Source of the DNA: Planctomyces sp. SH-PL14
GTDB taxonomy: Bacteria; Planctomycetota; Planctomycetia; Planctomycetales; Planctomycetaceae
Assembly (NCBI RefSeq): GCF_001610835.1
Contig: NZ_CP011270.1
Location: forward strand, 2,932,001-2,996,000
Direction: 5' to 3'
DNA length: 64,000 nt
The position numbers were made by a program, and so were the translations under genes. The notes beneath the pieces were generated by a model. The model was not told the DNA's origin, searched no databases, and worked only from the letters and a program-made list of their open reading frames with translations. How positions within the stretch are numbered: position 1 is the first letter of the stretch; each line of letters opens with the position of its first letter. Positions 28,001 through 35,790 of this stretch are shown one piece after another.

Positions 28001-28665
28001 CGCCGGGCCGCGGTCCGCAGACGCTCCGAGAGGACCATCAGATCGTCCGGCCGCTGCGCGAGGATCTGCTCCATCAGCCGCTGGTACTCGGCCTCGCTTC
28101 CGGGAGCCCGCTCCTGGTCGATCAGGCGGGCGAGGCTGAACAGCGTCCGGACGTCTCCGGGGTCCTTTTTAAGGGCCTTCCGCAGGTGCCCAGCCGCCGC
28201 TCCGAAGTCCCCCTGCTTCTGCTTCAGGAGCCCCAGGAGCTTTTCGATGGCCGGATCGTTCGGGGCTCGCTTTTGAGCCTCGGCCAGATCCCGCTCCGCT
28301 TCCGGAAGGCGGCCGACGCGGAGGTTCAGCAGTCCCCGATCGGCCCAGGCGGCGGGTTCGTCCGGGATGAGTTCGACCGCCCGGTTGAGGCTGGCTTCCG
28401 CCATCTGCGGCACGTCGGCGTCGAGAGCCGCGAGCCCCAGTTCGAAGGCCCCGACGAACTCGCCGTAGCTGGCGGGCAGCGCGCGAGGGGCCGGCGCCGC
28501 GGCGGGTTCGCTGGCAGTCGGCGCCGGAGGGCTGGGACGCTTCGGCTCGCAGCCGCTGGGAACCGCGCCGAGGATCAGGACCGCGACGATCGCGGCGGCG
28601 TTCCGCGCAGCGGCGATCGCGTGGGGACGGGGCGGTGCCAAGCGAGGATAGGAGGAATCAGGCAT
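25048..28665 (-). CDS. large TPR / FG-GAP / ASPIC lipoprotein
   Basis: The 1205-residue lipoprotein has a signal peptide and lipobox (ILGAVPSGC, Cys39). TPR-like helices cover about 65-260 (ASLNRAVELIPDEPAAWADRG, HLRKALKKDPGDVRTLFSLA). A beta-propeller with FG-GAP motifs covers about 375-690 (DWNNDQRTDLVVA, DLDLDADLDLLLS, DFDADGVPDAALL, DANEDGAFDLVTL, DFDNNGAIDLLAS). An ASPIC segment near 690-760 reads GIGGSIEIRSG, VHFGLGERP and IDWPNG. The last ~430 residues form a further domain (CPFLYAWNGERFEFVTDFMW onward) that I cannot name. It starts 34 bases after the AhpD-like gene and overlaps the UnbV-like gene. A role in surface display or assembly of protein complexes is only inferred. Confidence 0.88.
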   Translation of the reverse strand: MPDSSYPRLAPPRPHAIAAARNAAAIVAVLILGAVPSGCEPKRPSPPAPTASEPAAAPAPRALPASYGEFVGAFELGLAALDADVPQMAEASLNRAVELIPDEPAAWADRGLLNLRVGRLPEAERDLAEAQKRAPNDPAIEKLLGLLKQKQGDFGAAAGHLRKALKKDPGDVRTLFSLARLIDQERAPGSEAEYQRLMEQILAQRPDDLMVLSERLRTAARRNDAAAVTDTLKQFDALAPNWETRTQTMLADLKRTLADPKKPSTVAPLLRFTNVLKAERGYARKAAEIQPPDSLLGDPLRAFLTLPASVPQPAAADAAIAFARDESAAFPAGAWKTVLPVWLSSEGNPVTFLASDTELHRADQEVSIPSIPAAPGGIVAIDWNNDQRTDLVVAGPQGLRFLQQKEDGTFEDVTAKTGLPEDVLTGHYGAALAADLDLDADLDLLLSRASDSPLQLRNNFDGTFRPEPVFAEAKGPQQFAWGDFDADGVPDAALLDAEGRLRVYANDRMSSFRPWPASAPTDRFLAIAVADANEDGAFDLVTLRQDGGLLVLADEGKRARWTVAELGRFAGLDSQTAPGAVRLFTGDFDNNGAIDLLASGPSSSLLWLGEAGKSFQPAAAKLPPNLLAAADLAGTGRLGLLGLDPDGQPLQLQSRGEKNYHWLTLRPQATKADGDNRINSFGIGGSIEIRSGTLVAKQPIERPAVHFGLGERPQADIARIDWPNGAPQFEFNLKPDTTVVALQRLKGSCPFLYAWNGERFEFVTDFMWSTPLGMYINASNKGGFLQTTDWVRIPGEQLVERDGHYDLRVNANLWETHFFDQVGLFAVDHPAGTEFFVDERFCMEPSEPTFQLVEKRQPVVRAWDHLGQDATEEVRETDGVHLDRAGRGRYQGVTNDHWVEFDLGPVDPADGPVWLIARGWVHPTDSSVNYALEQGEHARPQGLVLEAPDVPADGRIEDDRPWTGAWKTARDKLGFPAGKNKTVLVRLDGLAGEGVPRRLRLRTTMEIYWDSLAVARGLDPGAVQRTDLVPTQVDLRFRGVVAMTQANPGSPELPHYNQLVGIGQPWRDLIGYHTRFGDIQELVRSVDDRYAILTAGDEVVLRYPVPTPPPAGWKRDFVWVSDGWVKDGDFNTRFGKFVLPLPAHDMTTYDTPPTTLEEDPTYRRHPQDWDVFHTRYVTPELFERGLRPPRSPAPSAAPTAARRTP

Positions 28666-28699
28666 GAACGAGGTGCGACGGGAAGTCCGAGACGGGCGA

Positions 28700-31387
28700 T
28701 CACTTGCCGTTGCCGGCCGGAGCGGCGGCGGGAGCCGGGCTCTCGGTCGGGGGCATCGGGCGAAGGTACTGGAACACGTTCTCCCTTTCGAGGGGGAGCT
28801 GGAAGCCGTCGGAGACCCGCGTCATGTACAGGCCCCGGCAGAGCCACCAGTAGAGGGACAGGGCTTCCTTGGGGCCGTAGTCCTTTTCGAGCTGGCGATA
28901 GTCCTCGGGGGTCAGGTCCCAGGGGGTGCGGCTCAGCTTGCGGGCGTAGGCGTAGGCCCGCTGCTCGCGCGGCTCGAAGGCGGACCAGTCGGCTCCCGCC
29001 AGGCGGGAGGTCCGGTCGGCGATCCCCTGGCTGTCGAGTCCGGCGACCTCCAGCAGCATCTCGCAGTGCCCCATGCAGTAGTTGCAGCCGATGGCCCGGG
29101 TCTGGATCCAGAACAGGCTTTCTTCGAGGACGCGGTCGTTGGGGGCTTCGGTCCAGAGCGTCCGCGTGGCGATGCTCCACGGCACGGCAAGCTCTGGGAC
29201 GTAGCCGGAACAGACCAGGTTCCAGACGATGCGGGTCGGCCGGGCTGCCATGGCGGGGGGAAGGTTCTTTTTGACGTCGTCCCAGACCGGGACCGGGAGC
29301 CGGGGCTTACGGTTTCGCTGGCTCTCCAGCCGCGTCTGGAGCGTTCCGTACGACGTGGAGGCCCAGTCGTCCGCCTCGGGGACGATCGTCTCGCCATCCG
29401 TCCGCAGGACTGGGAGCGGGTTGTTCGGGGGGACGAACGGGGCGAACTGGAAGACTTCGTCGGTGAACGTGACCGCCAGGGGTGGCAGCGGTCCCCCCTC
29501 TTCCATCGGCAGGTTGAGACCGAGGAGGAACCGGTCCTGGAAGTTTCCGTAGGCGCCGAGCAGGACCATTGCGGCGACCGGCTTGTCCCCGAACCGCTGC
29601 CGGAGGGATTCGAACAGGGAATCCGGGATCGTCGGGGCGGCGACCGTCAAGAGCTTGGCGAACTCGAGCGGTTCCCGGTCGGCTTCGGGCCAGAGGGACG
29701 AGGGGCCGGTGAGCGCCTGGATGTCCGCGTCGGTGCCGCCGCCGCGGCGGAGATCGGCGAGAGCGTCGGCCTGGGTGTATTCACAGCGGTTGGCGTGAGC
29801 GATCACCCACCGCATCTTGGCCCGGAGGGTCGGCTCGACGGGGCTCTTTGTTCGCTGGGCGAAATCAAGCTGGAGCATCGCCGCCGCGGTCCGGGGAAGG
29901 CGTCCCGCGACCGCGCGGACCCACACCGGCAGGGGCTGGCCCGCTCCCGAGACGACTTTCGGGAGGGCCTTCCAGGCTTCGTCGCTCGTCAAGACCGGGA
30001 CCGGCGGCGGTTCGGAGACCGGCCGCTTCACGTTGTAGTAGTCAAAGAAGACGTTGTCGCTTTCGAGGGTCAGCTGGAACCCGTTCGAGATGCGGGTCAT
30101 GTAATGGTAGCGGCTGGCGTTCAGCAGCAGGCCGGCGGCCCGGGCGGGGCCGAAGTCGTTTACGACCTGCGCGACGTCCTGCGGTGAGACCTTGGCGAGA
30201 GCCTGAGTGAGCTTGCGGGCGAAGGCTAAGGCATGCTGTTCAGCAGGGGAAAAACTCGACCAGTCGTTCCCGGCGAGCAGCCGGCTGCGGTCGGCGATCT
30301 CGGCGGGGGAGAGGCCGGCGACCTCCCAGTTCATTTCGCAGTGGCCCATGCAGTAGGGGCAGTCGAGGGCCCGCGTGACGACCCAGAAGAGACTGCCGCC
30401 GAACATGCGGTCGAGCCGCGGTCCCAGCTCCGACCCGGCGGTCCGCAGGTAGACTTCGAACGGGATCGCCAGCTCCGGCGCGTAACCGAAGACGATCCGG
30501 TACCAGACGATGTCGCTCGGGCGGTCAAAGAGCCCCGAAGGGAGCGAACCGGCGAACTCGCTCCATTCCGGGACACGGAGGCGGGTGGGCTTGCGGCGCT
30601 GAGTCTCGAGTTTGGTCTGGAGGTCGTCGTAGCTCACCTTGGCCCATTCGGCATCCGGGGGGACGTCGTTGGGAGCCGCCGACTTGGGCCAGGGGGGAAG
30701 GTTCGCCGGAGGGGCGGTCGGACGGGCCAGGACGGCCGCGTCGAACGTAATGTCGGCCGGCGGCGCTGCGGCTTCCGTGGCCGGGACCTGGAGGCAGATC
30801 ATCAGCCGGTCGTGGAAGTTGGCGTACGCCATCAGGAGGACCATCGAGGCGGCGGTCCGGTCGCCGAACGCATCGACCAGGCCGGCGAACTCCTTGTCGG
30901 TCACCTGGCTGGACGTGACCGACATCTTGCGGGCGAAGTCGAGAGCCTTTCGTTCCTCGGAGCTCCAGCCGGGATAGCCCTCTTGTGTCAAGCCTTCGAC
31001 TCGCGCCGCGTCCACGCCGCCGCGCCGGGCGTCGGCGAGAGCCTGGGCGGCGCCGAAGGCCGAGCCATTGGCGTGGGCCGAGACCCAGCGCATCCCGGCG
31101 CGGAGGCCGAGAGGGATCGGTCCGCGAGTCCGCTGAGCCAGATCGAGTTCGAGGAGGGTGGCGGTCGAACGCGGGAGTTCGCCCGCCAGGATCCGGGCCC
31201 AGGGAGGGAGCGAAGCGCCGCTCCCCTGCCGGGCCGCGGGGAGGCGTTCCCAGGCCTGTGAGTTCGAGAGAGCGGGAAAGGTCATGGAACCCTCGCCGAA
31301 GGAAAGGGAGGTGGAGAGGAGGGCGAATGCGGCGATGGCGAACGGAGCCGCCCAGCCGCAACGGAGCCGGAGGATGCGTGAAGACAT
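28700..31387 (-). CDS. tandem four-domain AhpD/carboxymuconolactone-decarboxylase-like secreted protein
   Basis: The 895-residue protein has a signal peptide (residues 1-33) and an internal duplication (about 45-455 and 470-885). Each half holds a degenerate AhpD-like domain (AHANGSAFGAAQALAD / AHANRCEYTQADALAD) followed by one with a redox motif, CPYCMGHC (Cys343, Cys346, Cys350) and CNYCMGHC (Cys768, Cys771, Cys775). In AhpD-like enzymes the CxxC pair does thiol peroxidase chemistry and a His follows four residues later; here Cys is at that place with His just before it. An export signal is unusual for this family. The ATG at 31387 is preferred over 31450 because the signal peptide follows. 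The gene lies between the deiodinase-like and TPR lipoprotein genes. Confidence 0.85.
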   Translation of the reverse strand: MSSRILRLRCGWAAPFAIAAFALLSTSLSFGEGSMTFPALSNSQAWERLPAARQGSGASLPPWARILAGELPRSTATLLELDLAQRTRGPIPLGLRAGMRWVSAHANGSAFGAAQALADARRGGVDAARVEGLTQEGYPGWSSEERKALDFARKMSVTSSQVTDKEFAGLVDAFGDRTAASMVLLMAYANFHDRLMICLQVPATEAAAPPADITFDAAVLARPTAPPANLPPWPKSAAPNDVPPDAEWAKVSYDDLQTKLETQRRKPTRLRVPEWSEFAGSLPSGLFDRPSDIVWYRIVFGYAPELAIPFEVYLRTAGSELGPRLDRMFGGSLFWVVTRALDCPYCMGHCEMNWEVAGLSPAEIADRSRLLAGNDWSSFSPAEQHALAFARKLTQALAKVSPQDVAQVVNDFGPARAAGLLLNASRYHYMTRISNGFQLTLESDNVFFDYYNVKRPVSEPPPVPVLTSDEAWKALPKVVSGAGQPLPVWVRAVAGRLPRTAAAMLQLDFAQRTKSPVEPTLRAKMRWVIAHANRCEYTQADALADLRRGGGTDADIQALTGPSSLWPEADREPLEFAKLLTVAAPTIPDSLFESLRQRFGDKPVAAMVLLGAYGNFQDRFLLGLNLPMEEGGPLPPLAVTFTDEVFQFAPFVPPNNPLPVLRTDGETIVPEADDWASTSYGTLQTRLESQRNRKPRLPVPVWDDVKKNLPPAMAARPTRIVWNLVCSGYVPELAVPWSIATRTLWTEAPNDRVLEESLFWIQTRAIGCNYCMGHCEMLLEVAGLDSQGIADRTSRLAGADWSAFEPREQRAYAYARKLSRTPWDLTPEDYRQLEKDYGPKEALSLYWWLCRGLYMTRVSDGFQLPLERENVFQYLRPMPPTESPAPAAAPAGNGK

Positions 31388-31515
31388 GGAGGACGATCCC
31401 GTGAGTGGTGGTGATCGGTCAGCGGGTTCGATGGGCACGCTTCGCCTCAAAATTGGTAGGAAGCCCGGTCGAAATCCCGGGCTCCCGCGGTCGCTCAGCG
31501 GGTCTGGCCGACCTT

Positions 31516-32700
31516 TCAGTCCTTCGCGGCATCGGCGATCGTCAGGATCAGAGCCTGTTCGGCCTCACGCAGTTTGAACCCGAACGGACCGCGGGCGTTC
31601 TTGAAGGCGATCCGGCCATCGGTGTCGATGACGTACAGGCGGTTCGGCATGCCGCTGTAGGTCGCACCGACAACGTCGTCGGTGGTGTCGACGAGGAATG
31701 GGACGTCGAGGTCGAGGTGCTTCTGGCAGGTCGCGGCGATCTCGCGGCGCTCGGTGTTGTTCTGCGGCTGGCGGGGATCGATCCCGATCCGGCGGTTCGA
31801 ATTCATCCACCAGCCATCCTGCGGGTGGGCTTCGCGGACGTAGACGAGGAAGATCTTCGCCTGGTCGCGGTAGCGGTTGTAGAACTTTTCGATGTTTCCC
31901 GCCTGAGTGCGGAACGGGCCGCAGGTGAAGTTGCCGAAGATCAGGACGACCGGCTTCTCGCCGATCTCCTTTGAGAGCGTCACCGTTTCGCCGGTCAGGG
32001 TCTGGAGCGTGAAGTCCGGGGCGGCGGCGTTGAGATCCGGCCCCGGCTGCTGCGAACCGATCTCCTGCCGCTGGAGGCCGAGGACGAGCGTGCTGGCGCT
32101 CGGCATGTCGGCCGGCGGGGCATCGTTCCGGGACGACGCCGGAGGCTGGAGCTGCTCACGGATTTCATCCAGTGAGATGAAGCCGTCCTTCTCCCCGCCG
32201 AGGCGGCGGAACAGTTCCTCGAACTCCTCGGCGGTCACCTTCCCGTTTCCATCCTGGTCCGATCGGCCGAAGACGAAGTTTGCCGGAGAGCGGGACATCG
32301 TGACCTCGCTCCAGTCGAAGTCTGAGTCCGTCAGGACGCCGTCGCCGTTCTTGTCGAGCCGCGCGAACGGGACTTCGCCGAGGGAGGTTTCCTCCCGGGC
32401 GATCTCGCCGTCGCTGTTCTTGTCGAACCGTTCCTTAAGCGTGGCCCACGGGTAGCGGGTATGCGCCTTCGAGAGGGCGAACCAGCCGTCGGTCGGGCCG
32501 AGCATCGCCCCTTTCAGGATGTCGTCGAGCATCCGGCGGGCTTCGGAGTTCCTCGGCAGGGACTTCTTGAGATCGGCAGCGGCGGCTTGCGCTTCGGGAG
32601 TCAGTTCCGGAACGGGAGGCGTGGGTTCGTCGGCGACCGCCAGGCTTGTGGCGAGGAGCGTCGAGAGAAGCGAAGCAGATCGAGCGACTCGGGCGGTCAT
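31516..32700 (-). CDS. secreted EF-hand / iodothyronine-deiodinase-like thioredoxin-fold protein
   Basis: The 394-residue exported protein (signal peptide 1-23) contains four EF-hand loops, at about 93-104 (DKNSDGEIAREE), 115-126 (DKNGDGVLTDSD), 147-158 (DQDGNGKVTAEE) and 169-180 (less canonical). A thioredoxin-like domain from about 225 onward matches the deiodinase/AhpC-TSA group: PDFTLQTLTGETVTL, then LIFGNFTCGPFRTQAGNIEKFY with Cys260 at the site of the selenocysteine in vertebrate deiodinases, and FLVYVREAHPQDGW. Reductive dehalogenation is known for the animal enzymes only; the bacterial substrate is unknown. GGAGG lies eight bases before the ATG. It is the first gene of the minus-strand block that ends with the ABC transporter. 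Confidence 0.88.
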   Translation of the reverse strand: MTARVARSASLLSTLLATSLAVADEPTPPVPELTPEAQAAAADLKKSLPRNSEARRMLDDILKGAMLGPTDGWFALSKAHTRYPWATLKERFDKNSDGEIAREETSLGEVPFARLDKNGDGVLTDSDFDWSEVTMSRSPANFVFGRSDQDGNGKVTAEEFEELFRRLGGEKDGFISLDEIREQLQPPASSRNDAPPADMPSASTLVLGLQRQEIGSQQPGPDLNAAAPDFTLQTLTGETVTLSKEIGEKPVVLIFGNFTCGPFRTQAGNIEKFYNRYRDQAKIFLVYVREAHPQDGWWMNSNRRIGIDPRQPQNNTERREIAATCQKHLDLDVPFLVDTTDDVVGATYSGMPNRLYVIDTDGRIAFKNARGPFGFKLREAEQALILTIADAAKD

Positions 32701-33075
32701 CGGAACGCCTCCAACGTGAGAGATGAATCAAAGAGATGTTGCGGCAGCACAGTCGGTGGAAGCTCGTTCCACTGAGGTCGGTGCGGATGGCAGCGGGGAG
32801 ACGGGAGTCAATCGGCTGACCGTCCACAGGGCTCTCGAACCCCGTCAGTAGCTTGCCGTGTAGTGAGTCTTGGTCCCGGCGGAATGTGGAGCGTGCCGCT
32901 GAGTCCCCGGCCGATTCCAAGAATCGCACTCGGGACCTGAGTTCATCGGCTCACACGCGCGCAGCGGCCTTCGTTTGCAGCAGGGGCACGGCGCACAGGC
33001 GCTCGAACGATCTCCGGTTCCGCGCAAATTTGGATGGCCGAATCGGCGGCCGGACGGCGCGAGGGAGTTCCGCTT
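32701..33075. promoter_or_regulatory. presumed control region of the UnbU/UnbV block
   Basis: This 375-base gap precedes the first gene of the nine-gene minus-strand block and follows the stop of a small secreted protein gene, so it should contain the promoter. I could not identify a convincing -35/-10 pair or operator. No frame in it shows protein features. Confidence 0.3.
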
Positions 33076-33486
33076 CTAGTGCCGTGGCGGATGGAAGATT
33101 CCGTCGATCAGCGGCAGCGGCCGCAGCAGTGGCGAACCGTCCCTCACGAAGCCCAGGGACTCGCCGCCGTTGAGACTCGTGCCGCTGGCCAGGACGATGT
33201 CCTGAACCGGGATCGGTTCGATCGGACGCGGGGCGGGAGTGGGGGCCGGCGCCTCGGAGCATTGGGGGCCCGAACATTTCGGGGCGATCGGCACCTTGGG
33301 GGGCGCGGGCGTCGCCAGGAGGTCGAGGCCGAACTCCGGCTGGATCATCGCGGCGTGATCCCAGTTGTGCGGGAGGTTCCCGCAGCGGGCCCACGCCGAC
33401 CCTGACAGCGAAACACCGATCGCGAGGGCCAGGAACCCGAGGAGGGTCTGCCGGAGCGACGGGCGCGGCTGAGAAAGGTGGAGCAT
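33076..33486 (-). CDS. small secreted Pro-rich protein
   Basis: The 136-residue protein has an N-terminal signal peptide (LRQTLLGFLALAIGVSLSGSAWA, cleavage before RCG) and a short mature part with a Pro/Ala-rich linker and a few Cys (ARCGNLPHNW, CSGPQCSE). No domain is recognised. The ATG at 33486 was chosen since it leads into the signal peptide; the frame begins further upstream at 33564. A dispersed repeat lies 119 bases upstream. The next downstream gene in the same direction is the deiodinase-like gene, 375 bases away, so a shared transcript is not assumed. Confidence 0.6.
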   Translation of the reverse strand: MLHLSQPRPSLRQTLLGFLALAIGVSLSGSAWARCGNLPHNWDHAAMIQPEFGLDLLATPAPPKVPIAPKCSGPQCSEAPAPTPAPRPIEPIPVQDIVLASGTSLNGGESLGFVRDGSPLLRPLPLIDGIFHPPRH

Positions 33487-33604
33487 CTCGATCCAGAAGG
33501 GACTTTCGAAGCCTACCCAGCCTTGGCCGGGCGTTGCAAGCGACGACGGTGATCGGGCGAACAAAGGTGGGCATTCGCCGTCATGGGGCTGATTCCGTTG
33601 TCTC

Positions 33605-33923
33605 GAACCGCGTCCTTGCCGGCACAGCTTCCACAGCTCAAACCCAACGTGCGACGGCAGCCGGGGTCAAGGGGGCCTCGCCCCCTTGCCGCCGGAGGCA
33701 CTTTCCTGAGGAACCGTGGTATGCAACGGGCGACCGCTTTGTGGAACCGGCGTTGAGATGTCCTCGCACGCCTTGGAATCCCCGCGGGTTGGTGAGGGGG
33801 CATCCGACACGGCGTCCGCGCCTGGACACGCTCTCCTTCAGACACCTCCCGACGAGAAGGCCTCCGGCGGGCAAAGGGGCGTTGCCCCTCTGCACTCCCC
33901 ACCAGGGTGCCCCTGGACCCGGT
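33605..33923 (+). repeat. dispersed hairpin element, copy 6 (full length)
   Basis: Same family as 3910-4230. It starts GAACCGCGTCCTTGCCGG; the left hairpin is CAAGGGGG-CCTCG-CCCCCTTG with a changed loop and intact stem; the right hairpin is AAAGGGGC-GTT-GCCCCTCT. Its right end lies 33 bases from the stop codon of the FecR/LamG-type gene. Confidence 0.92.
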
Positions 33924-33956
33924 TGAATGGCGCCGTGCCAAGAGACAGGTTGGTGA

Positions 33957-35207
33957 TCAACCGCCGGCGGGATTAGCAGGCTTCGGCTGCAATGGCGTCA
34001 CCGACCGGAACGTTCCACCAAAACGCAACTCATCAAAGTCCGTCGAGTGGTTCGCATGGATCGCGATCCCGTCAAACCGGAAATCGGGGACCTGCAACTT
34101 CAACGAGGCATCCTCCGGCTGCGGTTCCCCGTCCAGCCTCGGATTGATCCAGACCGTCGCGTCCTCCGGACCGGGTCGGAACACGATCCGCGTCACCATG
34201 AACACCATCTCGCCCGACGGGAACACACTCGACCGCAGGTTCACCTCGTCCCCAGTCATCAGCCCCACCGCCGTCCAGTTCCCCAGCGGCGCCGCACCCA
34301 ACTTCCCGATCCGGAATCCCGCCACCATCTTGTTGCCGATCACGAGGTACGAGTACCGGTTGTTCTCCGCCGTGCTGAGCGACGACTGCGCCAGCAGGCT
34401 GAACCACATCACCGACCCATCCCGCCCGAGCCCCTTCTCATCCTGCATCGACCGGGGGAACGCCCTGAGGTCGAACCGCCGCGTCGTGATCGACCGCGGC
34501 GTGTTCGCCGTCCGCATCTGATGGCCGGACGAGCGGAGAACGTTTCCATTGGAGTCCGAATACCCCAGCGGGCCGAACTTCCGCATGTCCTTCGACTCCC
34601 ACGGCGTGTCCTGCCGCGCGTAGTCGACGACGATCGCCACCTTGGAGTTGGTCTCCTGCCACGGCTCTGCCCAGCCGCTCCCCCCGTTGAGGCCCTGCAT
34701 CCCTCCGGAGGTCGGCCAGCGGAACTCCTCGTCACCGGTCGTCGGGAGCGGCGTCGCCGGATAGAAGAATCCCTCGTGCGCGAAGGAGTGCGCGGGTTGA
34801 TCGGAAGGAACGCTGAAGAGCGCCGCCGCCCCGCGCCAGCCGGTGCTCCACCAGCCGGCGACGGCCACGAGCATCAGCGCGGCACTCCCCGCCACCCATC
34901 GCATTATCGCGCGGCGCCGGCGGCGCGGTGTTTCGAGTGCGTCGGTCAGAAGTCCGTTCAGCTCCCCCATGGCGACCGCCGGGGGCCGGTACACGCCGCT
35001 GAGGACCGAGACGTCCGAGCCCGCCGAGATCAGCCCCGCCTGGAGCCGCATCCGGAGATAGGAGTGGAGAAAGATCCGGAAGAACGCCTCGTCCGCGCGC
35101 TGCGGCTCGGTCCGGATCCATGCCGAGAGGGCGTCGGACTGTTCGTCGGTCAGCGGCTGACGGTCCAGGTGGGCGTCGATCAGCTCGAACGCTTCGTCGT
35201 CATCCAT
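33957..35207 (-). CDS. membrane FecR/LamG-type partner of ECF sigma factor
   Basis: The 416-residue single-pass membrane protein has a cytosolic N terminus of about 100 residues (ELIDAHLDRQPLTDEQSDAL, typical of planctomycete anti-sigma regulators), an Arg-rich stop and a helix (VAGSAALMLVAVAGWW), then a periplasmic domain with beta-rich sequence (for example VAIVVDYARQDTPW, FDELRFGGTFRSV) that resembles concanavalin-like domains. By context it is the anti-sigma or signal partner of the sigma factor encoded immediately upstream: the two coding sequences overlap by eight bases. The periplasmic ligand is unknown. A dispersed repeat sits just past its stop codon. Confidence 0.8.
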   Translation of the reverse strand: MDDDEAFELIDAHLDRQPLTDEQSDALSAWIRTEPQRADEAFFRIFLHSYLRMRLQAGLISAGSDVSVLSGVYRPPAVAMGELNGLLTDALETPRRRRRAIMRWVAGSAALMLVAVAGWWSTGWRGAAALFSVPSDQPAHSFAHEGFFYPATPLPTTGDEEFRWPTSGGMQGLNGGSGWAEPWQETNSKVAIVVDYARQDTPWESKDMRKFGPLGYSDSNGNVLRSSGHQMRTANTPRSITTRRFDLRAFPRSMQDEKGLGRDGSVMWFSLLAQSSLSTAENNRYSYLVIGNKMVAGFRIGKLGAAPLGNWTAVGLMTGDEVNLRSSVFPSGEMVFMVTRIVFRPGPEDATVWINPRLDGEPQPEDASLKLQVPDFRFDGIAIHANHSTDFDELRFGGTFRSVTPLQPKPANPAGG

Positions 35208-35790
35208 GGGATCCCTGGGCTTCGGTCAGGGAGGATCGGACACACGTGATGAGCGCCGACCGGATCCGCGACAGGGCGATCCGCACCGCGCCCGGCGTCA
35301 TGCCGACCCGATCACTGATTTCCTGCGGACTCATGTCTTCGAAGTACCGCAGCTGCAGCAGCTCGCGGGACCGGCCGGTGACGGCGTTCAGGCATTTCTC
35401 CAGGGCCCACTTCTCTTCCGAGAGGGTCAGCTGGACGCGGTCGCATGCCTCAGCCAGGGCGTCGATCGAGTCCCCGATGAACTTGACCGGGCTCCGCTCG
35501 CGGGCGCGGTAGAAGTTGGCGATCTTGATCTTGGCGACCCACAGGGCCCACGGCAGGAACGGCCGCGAGGCGTCGTAATCGTCGAACCGCCGCGCCACTT
35601 CGGCGGCGACTTCCTGGAGGAGGTCCTCCGCGTCGGAGAACTGCGGCGTCGAGGCGATGAGGAACGCGGTGAGCGACGGTTGGGCTTTGGCCCAGTTCAC
35701 CGCCAGCAGTTCGCGGGAGTCTTCCCGCGACAGGTCGCGGACGAGTCGCGGCTTCGCTTCCGGAGCGGAGTTGGGAGCGGGCGTCGTCAT
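35200..35790 (-). CDS. ECF RNA polymerase sigma factor (planctomycete type)
   Basis: The 196-residue protein has sigma region 2 (FSDAEDLLQEVAAEVARRF, DYDASRPFLPWALWVAKIKI) and region 4 (LLQLRYFEDMSPQEISDRVG, PGAVRIALSRIRSAL). The RPFLPWALWVA segment also occurs in the sigma factor at 47597-48256 and marks a subgroup common in planctomycetes. It would direct polymerase to its own regulon under control of the membrane partner encoded downstream. The ATG at 35790 is preferred to the frame's opening at 36096 because the sigma sequence starts soon after it. No good ribosome-binding site is visible. Confidence 0.9.
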   Translation of the reverse strand: MTTPAPNSAPEAKPRLVRDLSREDSRELLAVNWAKAQPSLTAFLIASTPQFSDAEDLLQEVAAEVARRFDDYDASRPFLPWALWVAKIKIANFYRARERSPVKFIGDSIDALAEACDRVQLTLSEEKWALEKCLNAVTGRSRELLQLRYFEDMSPQEISDRVGMTPGAVRIALSRIRSALITCVRSSLTEAQGSHG

